DNA of 39,460 nt, taken from Alphaproteobacteria bacterium 65-37. Its GTDB lineage: Bacteria; Pseudomonadota; Alphaproteobacteria; Reyranellales; Reyranellaceae. The stretch spans positions 1-39,460 of the forward strand of contig MKRV01000028.1 of NCBI GenBank assembly GCA_001897995.1. Reading direction: 5' to 3'. How positions within the stretch are numbered: position 1 is the first letter of the stretch; the number at the start of each line of letters is the position of its first letter. The translations under genes and the position numbers were made by a program. Below the pieces are notes generated by a model. That model was not told the DNA's origin. It saw nothing but the letters and a program-made list of their open reading frames with translations, and searched no databases. Positions 32,853 through 39,460 of this stretch are shown piece by piece.

Positions 32853-32889
32853 AGGATGAACGAAGGCGATCGAACCTGACTGCAGCCAG

Positions 32890-33882
32890 TCAGCCGCCGG
32901 TCACGCTCATGTGGCGGGGGACGGCGGGGCCGCTGTGGCGGCGGTCGATGATGAAGTCGTGGCCCTTGGGCTTGCGGGCGATCGCCTCGGTGATGGCGCG
33001 GTCGAGCACTTCGTCGCTCTCGGACGCGCGCAACGGCCCGCGCAGGTCGGCGGCATCCTCCTGGCCCAGGCACATATAGAGCGTGCCGGTGCAGGTGAGC
33101 CGCACGCGATTGCAGCTTTCGCAGAAATTATGGGTCAGCGGCGTGATGAAGCCCAGGCGCCCGCCGGTCTCCTCGACGCGAAAATAACGTGCCGGCCCGC
33201 CCGTCCGGTAGTCGGTCTCGGTGAGGGTGAAGTGCCGGGCGATCTCGGCACGGGCGAGCGACAGAGGCAGGTATTGATCGAGCCGCGCCTCGTCGCCGAT
33301 CTCGCCCATGGGCATAACCTCGATCAGCACCAGGTCCATGCCGCGGCCGTGGCTCCAGCGGATCAGCTCGTCGAATTCCATGTCGTTGACGCCGCGCAGC
33401 GCCACGGCATTGATCTTGACGGCAAGACCGGCGCGCTGGGCGGCGTCGAGGCCGCGCATCACCTGGTCGAGATCACCCCAGCGTGTGAGCTGGCGGAACT
33501 TGTCCCGGTCGAGTGTGTCCATCGAGACATTGACCCGCCGCACGCCGATGTCGGCCAGCTCCTGGGCGTACTTGGCGAGCTGGCTGCCATTGGTGGTCAG
33601 TGTCAGTTCCTCGAGGGCGCCGCTTTCGAGGTGGCGGCCAAGCCCGCGGAACAGGGACATCACGTTCTTGCGCACCAGCGGCTCGCCGCCGGTCATGCGC
33701 AGCTTCCTGACGCCGCGGCGGACGAAGGCAGTGCAGAGCCTCTCCAACTCCTCAAGCGACAGCACCTCCGCCTTGGGCAGGAAGGTCATGTCCTCGGCCA
33801 TGCAGTAAACACAGCGGAAGTCGCAGCGATCCGTCACGGAGACGCGCAAATAGGAGATGTGACGGCCGAACGGGTCGATCAT
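32890..33882 (-). CDS. moaA: GTP 3',8-cyclase, molybdenum cofactor synthesis
   Basis: A 330-residue radical SAM enzyme that rearranges GTP in the first step of molybdopterin synthesis. Cys20, Cys24 and Cys27 form the CxxxCxxC cluster motif ([11 protein letters not shown]); a second [4Fe-4S] site is shown by [15 protein letters not shown], and the C-terminus SVTGG carries the conserved GG tail needed for activity. The start [15 protein letters not shown] matches other MoaA proteins; a TTG 18 codons upstream is in frame. No other moa, mob or moe genes are present. It is the last gene on the minus strand behind DUF2252. Confidence 0.96.
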   Translation of the reverse strand: MIDPFGRHISYLRVSVTDRCDFRCVYCMAEDMTFLPKAEVLSLEELERLCTAFVRRGVRKLRMTGGEPLVRKNVMSLFRGLGRHLESGALEELTLTTNGSQLAKYAQELADIGVRRVNVSMDTLDRDKFRQLTRWGDLDQVMRGLDAAQRAGLAVKINAVALRGVNDMEFDELIRWSHGRGMDLVLIEVMPMGEIGDEARLDQYLPLSLARAEIARHFTLTETDYRTGGPARYFRVEETGGRLGFITPLTHNFCESCNRVRLTCTGTLYMCLGQEDAADLRGPLRASESDEVLDRAITEAIARKPKGHDFIIDRRHSGPAVPRHMSVTGG

Positions 33883-33942
33883 GGAGCTACTGTTACAGGA
33901 CGCCTGGATAATGGGCACGCCGCAGACCCCCTGCAAGGGGCG

Positions 33943-33990
33943 AAAAACCCTAGGAGTGCCCCTAGAAATCCTCCCCCTAAGAATCTAGGG
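33943..33990 (-). terminator. CTAG-rich tandem hairpins between DUF2252 and moaA
   Basis: Reading on the minus strand, the end of the DUF2252 gene contains CCCTA-GATTCT-TAGGG (33975-33990, including the stop codon). About ten bases later comes CTAGG-GGCACT-CCTAG (33950-33965), followed after GG by five T residues (33943-33947). The second hairpin with its T run looks like an intrinsic terminator that separates the repair/DUF2252 operon from moaA. Three CTAG tetramers in 40 bases are unusual, since CTAG is rare in most such genomes. Confidence 0.5.
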
Positions 33991-35359
33991 CCGATGCCGG
34001 GACGCGGCCGTCGTTGATGGCGTCGAGGAGGCTCGCGTGATCGCGTTCCGTCTGTCGTGCATAGGCCAGCGCAAACGCGCCGATTGCTTCGTCGAAGGAC
34101 GTGCCCCTGCCCAGGTAGGCCGACAGGATCACGGCGTCGGCGGTGCGCGAATGGGCACGCGCCAGCACCTCGCCACAGATTGCCGCATAGCGGCGGTAAG
34201 TTCCGGGCGACATGGTCTCGACCGTCGGCTTGATCTTGGCATCGCGCAACTGGCGTACGTAGATATGGCGCCCGGTCGGGCCGGTGGCGAACCCCAGCAG
34301 GATATCGCTGGCGGCCTGCAGCAGACGCTGGCCGCGCACCACGCGTTCGCCGTGATGGGCATAGGGGCTCGATCCGGCGACAGTCTCGAGGACGGAACGG
34401 TTCGCCTCCTTGAACTGCAGATAGAGCGCCTCGCCGTCGCCCGACACCATGAGCAGCACTCCGCAGAGCGTGCCGACCGAGCCGACACCCACGACCTTGT
34501 AGGCGGCATCGGCCAAGGTGTAGCGCTCGACCAGGGTCCGGCGCTCGGGAATGAGAGAGGCGCGATAGTCGTCGAGCATTGCTTCGACCGCGGCCTGGAA
34601 CGCGGCTGCTGCAGCGGGCACCGGATGGTGCACGAGCGGCGGCTCGTCCTTGATGCGCGGTGCGGGGCCGGCATGATGGCCGAGCGAGGCGATCTCGACG
34701 GCGTGCATGAGCGCACTGTCGGCCTTGCGCAAGGTGCGGGCATCGATGCCCATTGCGGCGGCCTTGTCCGCGTCGTCGACGGTGAGGGCGCGGTACCAGG
34801 CATCGAGCACCGGCATCTCCGCGATCGTCGCCATGGTCTCGCGGTAGGCACGTGCGGTGATCGCGGCGAGGTCGGCACGGGCCTTCTTGTCGAGCAGGTC
34901 GCGCGTGGCGACGGCGAAGCTCGCGGCCAGACGCTTGAGGTCCCATTCCCAGGGCGCGACCGAGGTCTCGTCGAAGTCGTTGATGTCGAAGGCGAGACGT
35001 CGCTCGGGCGTGGCAAAGCCGCCGAAGTTTAGACAGTGGCAATCGCCGGCTGCCTGGACCACAGCGCCCGTCGACGGCGTCTCGGCGAGATCGGTGGCCA
35101 TGATCGCCGCCGCGCCGCGCAGGAAGGCGAAGGGCGACGCCTTCATGCGGGCGTAGCGCAGCGGCAACAGATCCGGCAGTCGCGATTCACCTTGCTCGAT
35201 CAGGATCTCGACGGGATCGCGCCGATGATTCGGCGGCGTCCACGCTGCATGGTCCTTGCGCGGACAGCGGTCACGCAAAGCGCGGCCGCGCGCGACGCGT
35301 TCATCGAGGGACAGGGTATGTGTTTGCGGCGGCAGAGCGCCGTGGGACGTCTCGACCAT
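33977..35359 (-). CDS. DUF2252 family protein
   Basis: A 460-residue protein of the DUF2252 family. Family hallmarks are clear: [57 protein letters not shown], and the late [12 protein letters not shown] and [16 protein letters not shown]. Function is not established. Gene position is informative: the ATG lies seven bases after the stop of the DNA ligase gene on the same strand, so it is probably co-transcribed with ligase and exonuclease. The ATG at 35359 has no strong ribosome site of its own. Its C-terminus ends in CTAG-rich hairpins. Confidence 0.93.
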   Translation of the reverse strand: MVETSHGALPPQTHTLSLDERVARGRALRDRCPRKDHAAWTPPNHRRDPVEILIEQGESRLPDLLPLRYARMKASPFAFLRGAAAIMATDLAETPSTGAVVQAAGDCHCLNFGGFATPERRLAFDINDFDETSVAPWEWDLKRLAASFAVATRDLLDKKARADLAAITARAYRETMATIAEMPVLDAWYRALTVDDADKAAAMGIDARTLRKADSALMHAVEIASLGHHAGPAPRIKDEPPLVHHPVPAAAAAFQAAVEAMLDDYRASLIPERRTLVERYTLADAAYKVVGVGSVGTLCGVLLMVSGDGEALYLQFKEANRSVLETVAGSSPYAHHGERVVRGQRLLQAASDILLGFATGPTGRHIYVRQLRDAKIKPTVETMSPGTYRRYAAICGEVLARAHSRTADAVILSAYLGRGTSFDEAIGAFALAYARQTERDHASLLDAINDGRVPASALDS

Positions 35360-35366
35360 GCGAGAG

Positions 35367-36947
35367 TCATGGCACGAGGCGCAGCAGGCTGTCGACGGTG
35401 TCTGCTTCGGCAGCCGGTTTATCAGTCCTTATGCGATTGATGCGAGGGAAGCGCATCGACACGCCCGACTTGTGGCGTGTGGAACGCGCGACACCGTCGA
35501 ACGCGATCTCCAGCACCAGTTCGGGGGTGACTTCGCGCACCGGGCCGAACCGATTGGTCGTATGATCGCGGACCCATTTGTCGAGCCAGCGCAGTTCATC
35601 GTCGGTGAATCCGAAATAGGCTTTGCCGACCGGCGCCAATTCGCGCGTGCCATCCGCGCTATCGCGCCAGCAGCCGAAGGTGAAGTCCGAGTAGAAGGAG
35701 CTGCGCTTGCCATGCCCGCGCTGGGCGTACATCAGCACGCAGTCCACCAGCATCGGATCGCGCTTCCACTTGAACCACGGGCCTTTGGGGCGTCCGGCGA
35801 GATAGGCGCTGTCGCCGCGCTTCAGCATCAGGCCTTCGATGCCGTCGATGCGCATGGCCTCGCGCTGCTGTGCGAGATCGGCCCAGTCGCGAAAACTCAC
35901 CAACGGTGAGAGATCGAAGCGCGGCCGTTCCTTCAAGGCGATCCAGGCCTCGAGCCGGGCGCGACGCTCGTCGAAACTCAAGGACCGCAGATCGCGTCCC
36001 TCCAGCCACAACACGTCGTAGAGCCGGACGTGTGCAGGATGCTCCTTCAGCATCTTCGGCGTAACGCTCTTCCGATTGAGCCGCTGCTGCAGGTCGTTGA
36101 AGGGAGCGATCGCCGTTTCCCTCCGCACCAGCAGCTCGCCGTCAAACACGCCGTCGAAGTCGATTGCTTCGATGATGTCGGGAAAGGCCTTCGACACGTC
36201 TTCGCCGGCGCGGCTGCAGAGCCGTTTGACGTTGCCGGAGGAGGCGACCTGGACGCGGATGCCGTCCCATTTCCACTCCGCCCGGAAATGCAGCGGATCG
36301 AGCGTATCGAGTTCGGCCCGGTCGATCGGATTGGCGAGCATCGGCGGCAGGAAGGCACCGCCTGCATTCGTGCTGGGCCGCGGGCCGTCCTGCAGCAGCC
36401 AATCGAACAGAGGACGATAGGGGGCACTGAGGCCGTGCCAGATTTCTTCCACGGCGTCGACCGGCTGGCGGCCGATGTTGGCGGCGGCCTGCTTGGCGAG
36501 GCGGGCCGAGACGCCGACGCGCAATGCGCCCGTCAGGAGCTTCAGCAGAGCCCAGCGGCCAGTCGCATCGAGCGCGTCCAGCCAGCGCTTCAGGATGGCC
36601 GGCGTCTCCCTGCGGCTGGCGCGCTGCAGGGTCTCGACGACTTCACCCAAGGTCGGCGGCGGCCCGGCGGCGGGATCGGTCTCCCAGATCAGCGCCAGGG
36701 TCTCGGCCAGGTCGCCGACATAGTCGTAGGACAGGGCAAAGAGGTCCTCACCGATCTTCTCCTGGCCGAAGCCGCGCAGCAGAGCCGGTTTGGCGGCGGG
36801 AAAATCGAGACCGCCGGTCAGGGCCGCAAGGGCCCAGCCGCGATCGGGATCCGGCGTTTCGGCGAGGTAGGTTTCGATCAGCCGCAGCTTGGCATTGCGC
36901 GCCGGCTGGAAGGAGAGGGCATCGAGCAGGTGGGCGAAGGCCTGCAC
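35367..36947 (-). CDS. ATP-dependent DNA ligase (Lhr-cluster type)
   Basis: A 526-residue ATP-dependent ligase that seals DNA nicks. Motif I EWKWDG has the nucleotidyl Lys226; motif III DGVFDGELLV, motif IV GIEGLMLKR and motif V WFKWKRD are present, and an OB-fold domain closes the protein. A helical N-terminal DNA-binding domain covers residues 1-195. This arrangement is that of the ligase in the bacterial Lhr repair cluster (TIGR04120 style). The GTG start has GGAG nine bases upstream and lies three bases after the exonuclease stop, so the genes form one operon. Confidence 0.93.
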   Translation of the reverse strand: MQAFAHLLDALSFQPARNAKLRLIETYLAETPDPDRGWALAALTGGLDFPAAKPALLRGFGQEKIGEDLFALSYDYVGDLAETLALIWETDPAAGPPPTLGEVVETLQRASRRETPAILKRWLDALDATGRWALLKLLTGALRVGVSARLAKQAAANIGRQPVDAVEEIWHGLSAPYRPLFDWLLQDGPRPSTNAGGAFLPPMLANPIDRAELDTLDPLHFRAEWKWDGIRVQVASSGNVKRLCSRAGEDVSKAFPDIIEAIDFDGVFDGELLVRRETAIAPFNDLQQRLNRKSVTPKMLKEHPAHVRLYDVLWLEGRDLRSLSFDERRARLEAWIALKERPRFDLSPLVSFRDWADLAQQREAMRIDGIEGLMLKRGDSAYLAGRPKGPWFKWKRDPMLVDCVLMYAQRGHGKRSSFYSDFTFGCWRDSADGTRELAPVGKAYFGFTDDELRWLDKWVRDHTTNRFGPVREVTPELVLEIAFDGVARSTRHKSGVSMRFPRINRIRTDKPAAEADTVDSLLRLVP

Positions 36948-36950
36948 CGC

Positions 36951-37985
36951 TCACGACTCCTCTTCGTCGCGTCCGCCGAGATGCAGGGCTTCGGCATCGA
37001 TGCCGATCGAACGGGCATAGTGCACCAGCGCTTCCTCGCGCCCATGCGTCACCCAGACCTTGGGCGCGCCGACGTCGGTCAGGGTGCGGGTCAGCTCCGG
37101 CCAGTCGGCATGGTCCGAAATGATCAAGGGCAGCTCCGCGCCGCGTTGGCGCGCCCGCGCCCGCACGCCCATCCAGCCGGAACAGACCGCGGCGATCGGA
37201 TCGGCGAAGCGCCGCGTCCAGCGATCGGCGAGCGCCGAGGGCGGGCAGAGCACGATGGCGCCCTTGAAGGTTTCGAGGATCGCGTCTGAGACGGGCGCCA
37301 CGTCGCCGAGATCGATCCCGTGCTCCTGATAGAGCTTGCAAAGCGGCACCAGGCCGCCATGCAGCCACAGGCGCTTGTCGTAGCCGGCCTGGCGCAACAG
37401 ACGGATGACGCGCTGGCACTTGCCCAGGGCGTAGACGCCCACCAGATGAGTCCGCTCGGGAAAGGTCGCGACCGAACGCAGGAGCTTGCCGATCTCGCCC
37501 GCGTCGGAGGGATGGTGAAAGACGGGAAGGGCGAAGGTTGCCTCGGTGATGAAGACGTCGCACGGCACCGGCTCGAAGGGCGGGCAGGTGGGGTCGGGCC
37601 GGCGCTTGAAGTCGCCCGACACCACGATGCGCTGGCCGCGGTATGCAAGCACTGCTTGCGCCGAGCCGAGAATATGGCCGGCCGGTGCAAATCCCACGTC
37701 GACGTCGCCGATCCGCACACTCTCGCCGTATTTCAGCGGCTGCTGGGCGGTATCGGGCATATCCTGGAAGCGGGACCGCATGATCGCCAGGGTCTCAGGC
37801 GTGGCCAGGGCGGCCCGATGGCCGGGCCGTGCATGGTCGCCATGGCCGTGGGTGATGACCGCACGCGGGACAGCCACCGCCGGGTCGACGTAGAAATCGC
37901 CGGGTTCGCAATAGAGGCCGCGTGGCGTCGGATAGAGCCAGGACCTCGGATCCAGGGGAGCGGGAGCGAGAGTGTCGGTCGTCAT
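36951..37985 (-). CDS. Ligase-associated MBL-fold DNA exonuclease
   Basis: A 344-residue metallo-beta-lactamase-fold nuclease. The HxHxDH motif is His46, His48, Asp50 and His51 (THGHGDHARPGH), followed by AGHILGSAQ and VVSGDFKRRPDP, with SDHADWPELTRTL in the beta-CASP-like part. These match the exonuclease of the Lhr/ligase/PdeM DNA damage cluster, often misnamed mRNA 3'-end processing factor. Likely role: trimming DNA ends before ligation. It starts 28 bases from the divergent Lhr start, and its stop is three bases before the ligase GTG. Confidence 0.92.
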   Translation of the reverse strand: MTTDTLAPAPLDPRSWLYPTPRGLYCEPGDFYVDPAVAVPRAVITHGHGDHARPGHRAALATPETLAIMRSRFQDMPDTAQQPLKYGESVRIGDVDVGFAPAGHILGSAQAVLAYRGQRIVVSGDFKRRPDPTCPPFEPVPCDVFITEATFALPVFHHPSDAGEIGKLLRSVATFPERTHLVGVYALGKCQRVIRLLRQAGYDKRLWLHGGLVPLCKLYQEHGIDLGDVAPVSDAILETFKGAIVLCPPSALADRWTRRFADPIAAVCSGWMGVRARARQRGAELPLIISDHADWPELTRTLTDVGAPKVWVTHGREEALVHYARSIGIDAEALHLGGRDEEES

Positions 37986-38013
37986 TGAGTGCGGTGCATC
38001 TTACCCGGCAGAT

Positions 38014-39460
38014 ATGGGTCTTCCCGACCTGTTTTCACGCTGGTTCGAAAGCCGTGGCTGGACGCCGCGCCCCCATCAGCTCGCTTTGGTCGGGCTGGCG
38101 CGGCAGGGGCGAAGCGCCCTGCTGATCGCGCCGACCGGTGGCGGCAAGACCCTGGCGGGCTTCCTGCCGTCGCTGATCGAGCTCACGGAACGGCGTCAGG
38201 CAGGTCTCGATCTCGCCTACAAGAAGGGCCAGGGTGAACTGCATACGCTCTATATCTCTCCCCTGAAGGCGCTGGCGACCGACATCCGGCGCAACCTCGA
38301 ACTGCCGCTGGCCGAGATGAAGTTGCCGGTGCGGGCCGAGAGCCGCACTGGCGATACGCCGCAAAGCCGCCGTCTGCGCCAGCGCGAGCGGCCACCCGAT
38401 CTTCTGATGACCACGCCGGAATCGCTGGCGCTGCTGCTGTCCTATCCCGATGCGGCGCGGTTCTTCGCGACCCTGCGCTGCGTGATCGTCGACGAGCTGC
38501 ACGCCTTCGCCACGACCAAGCGCGGCCACCATCTGGCGCTCGGCCTGTCGCGGCTCGCCACCTTGGCGCCGCAGGTGAGGTTCGTGGGGCTTTCGGCGAC
38601 GGTCGCCGATCCACCGGCACTGGCAGAGTTCCTGAACCTGCGCGAGGAACCGGTCGAGATCGTGATGGGCGAGCCCGGTGCGCCGCCGGTCGTCAGCATC
38701 ATCGACGCGCAGGACCGCATTCCCTGGGGCGGCCATATGGGGCGCCATGCGGTGCCCGAGATCTACAACATCATCCGACAGCACAAGACCTCGATTGTTT
38801 TCGTCAACACGCGCGCCCAGGCCGAGCTGACCTTCGATGCGTTGTGGCGCATCAACGACGAGAACCTGGCGATCGGCCTGCATCACGGCTCGCTGGCGGT
38901 GGAGCAGCGCCGCAAGGTCGAGGCGGCAATGGCCGCCGGGAGGTTGCGCGCCATCGTGGCGACCTCGTCGCTCGACCTCGGCATCGATTGGGGCGACGTC
39001 GATCTCGTGATCCAGCTGGGCGCGCCCAAGGGGGTGAGCCGCCTGATGCAGCGGATCGGTCGCGCCAACCATCGGCTCGACGAACCGAGCCGCGCCATGA
39101 TCGCGCCGGCCAATCGTTTCGAGGTGCTGGAGTCGCTGGCGGCGTTGGAGGCGGTCGAGGCGCGCGAGCTCGACGGCGATCCGGCGCGGCCGCCCTGCCT
39201 CGACGTACTGGCACAGCACATCGTGGGGACCGCCTGTGGCCAGCCGATCGACAGTGAAGCTCTCTTCGCCGAGGTCCGCCGCACCCAGCCCTACCGCGAC
39301 CTGCCGCGGCAGGACTTCGACGATACTTTCGACTTTGTGGCGACCGGCGGCTATGCGCTCGCCGCCTACGATCGCTGGCACCGGCTGAAGCAACTGCCGG
39401 ACGGTCGCTGGATGCTGGCCTCGCCCCTGGTGGCGCGGCAGTTCCGCATGAATGTCGGCA
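38014..39460 (+). CDS. lhr: Lhr-type superfamily 2 helicase, N-terminal part
   Basis: The gene runs off the right edge with 482 codons visible; members of the cluster are usually about 800-850 residues. The two RecA domains show Walker A APTGGGKT (Lys45), DELH (residues 160-163), SAT (194-196), NTRAQAE, ATSSLDLGIDWGDVD and QRIGRANH (motif VI, 346-353). After that the winged-helix and Lhr domain begins (QHIVGTACGQPID). Lhr is a 3'-5' DNA translocase/helicase that favours RNA:DNA duplexes. The start is divergent from the exonuclease with only 28 bases between, leaving little room for two separate promoters. Confidence 0.93.
   Translation, partial: MGLPDLFSRWFESRGWTPRPHQLALVGLARQGRSALLIAPTGGGKTLAGFLPSLIELTERRQAGLDLAYKKGQGELHTLYISPLKALATDIRRNLELPLAEMKLPVRAESRTGDTPQSRRLRQRERPPDLLMTTPESLALLLSYPDAARFFATLRCVIVDELHAFATTKRGHHLALGLSRLATLAPQVRFVGLSATVADPPALAEFLNLREEPVEIVMGEPGAPPVVSIIDAQDRIPWGGHMGRHAVPEIYNIIRQHKTSIVFVNTRAQAELTFDALWRINDENLAIGLHHGSLAVEQRRKVEAAMAAGRLRAIVATSSLDLGIDWGDVDLVIQLGAPKGVSRLMQRIGRANHRLDEPSRAMIAPANRFEVLESLAALEAVEARELDGDPARPPCLDVLAQHIVGTACGQPIDSEALFAEVRRTQPYRDLPRQDFDDTFDFVATGGYALAAYDRWHRLKQLPDGRWMLASPLVARQFRMNVG

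Noticed and set aside
33883..33976. Possible molybdenum cofactor riboswitch before moaA
   Set aside because: The segment has terminator-like hairpins but I could not identify the conserved Moco riboswitch core, and it is too short for the full motif.

Overview
The window looks like a chromosomal piece of a high-GC alphaproteobacterium, possibly a Reyranella-like or other Rhodospirillales/Hyphomicrobiales lineage. This is inferred from the Bug/TctC-type binding protein, the many acyl-CoA and crotonase-fold enzymes, the two class III nucleotide cyclases, GTG/TTG starts and palindromic GC-rich intergenic repeats. No rRNA, tRNA, CRISPR array, transposase or phage gene was found. About 40 protein genes were identified; the first (a methyltransferase) and the last (an Lhr-type helicase) run off the window.

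Layout. 1-5403: a methyltransferase tail, a TctC-like solute-binding protein, then a tight operon DUF1801 / YtcJ-like amidohydrolase / CobW-type GTPase / SDR. 5435-7308: NAD kinase translationally coupled to an AbrB-family membrane protein, with an intrinsic terminator behind it. 7413-11682: a TauD-type dioxygenase, a GAF-like/class III cyclase protein bracketed by two copies of a palindromic element, and a B12-binding radical SAM protein. 11978-16156: an MFS exporter, an LpxR-like outer-membrane lipid A deacylase, and an iron/oxidative-stress group (sodB, bfr, bfd). 16259-21978: acyl-CoA metabolism (thioesterase, acyl-CoA dehydrogenase, a MaoC-VOC-thioesterase-thioesterase operon) around a membrane-anchored cyclase with a three-module C-terminal region. 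22154-25905: a GT-C-like membrane glycosyltransferase, a methyltransferase, a DPM/ArnC-like GT2 enzyme and a small SMR/ArnE-like protein, together resembling a polyprenyl-phosphate-sugar modification pathway. 25916-30983: two crotonases around an SsuABC/TauABC-type ABC importer, then a second MaoC protein. 30994-33882: ChaC, a DMT permease and moaA. 33977-39460: DUF2252, ATP-dependent DNA ligase, MBL-fold exonuclease and, divergently, the Lhr helicase.

Two families of about 130-170 bp palindromic repeats occur, two copies each. Family A (8301-8442, 9680-9848) flanks one cyclase gene; family B (22001-22130, 32723-32852) lies between other genes.

No wholly new system is proven. The best leads are: DUF2252 joined to the Lhr/ligase/exonuclease repair cluster; the amidohydrolase-CobW metallochaperone pair; a bacterioferritin lacking one ferroxidase-centre glutamate; the cyclase with three repeated two-cysteine modules; and the polyprenyl-sugar gene set.
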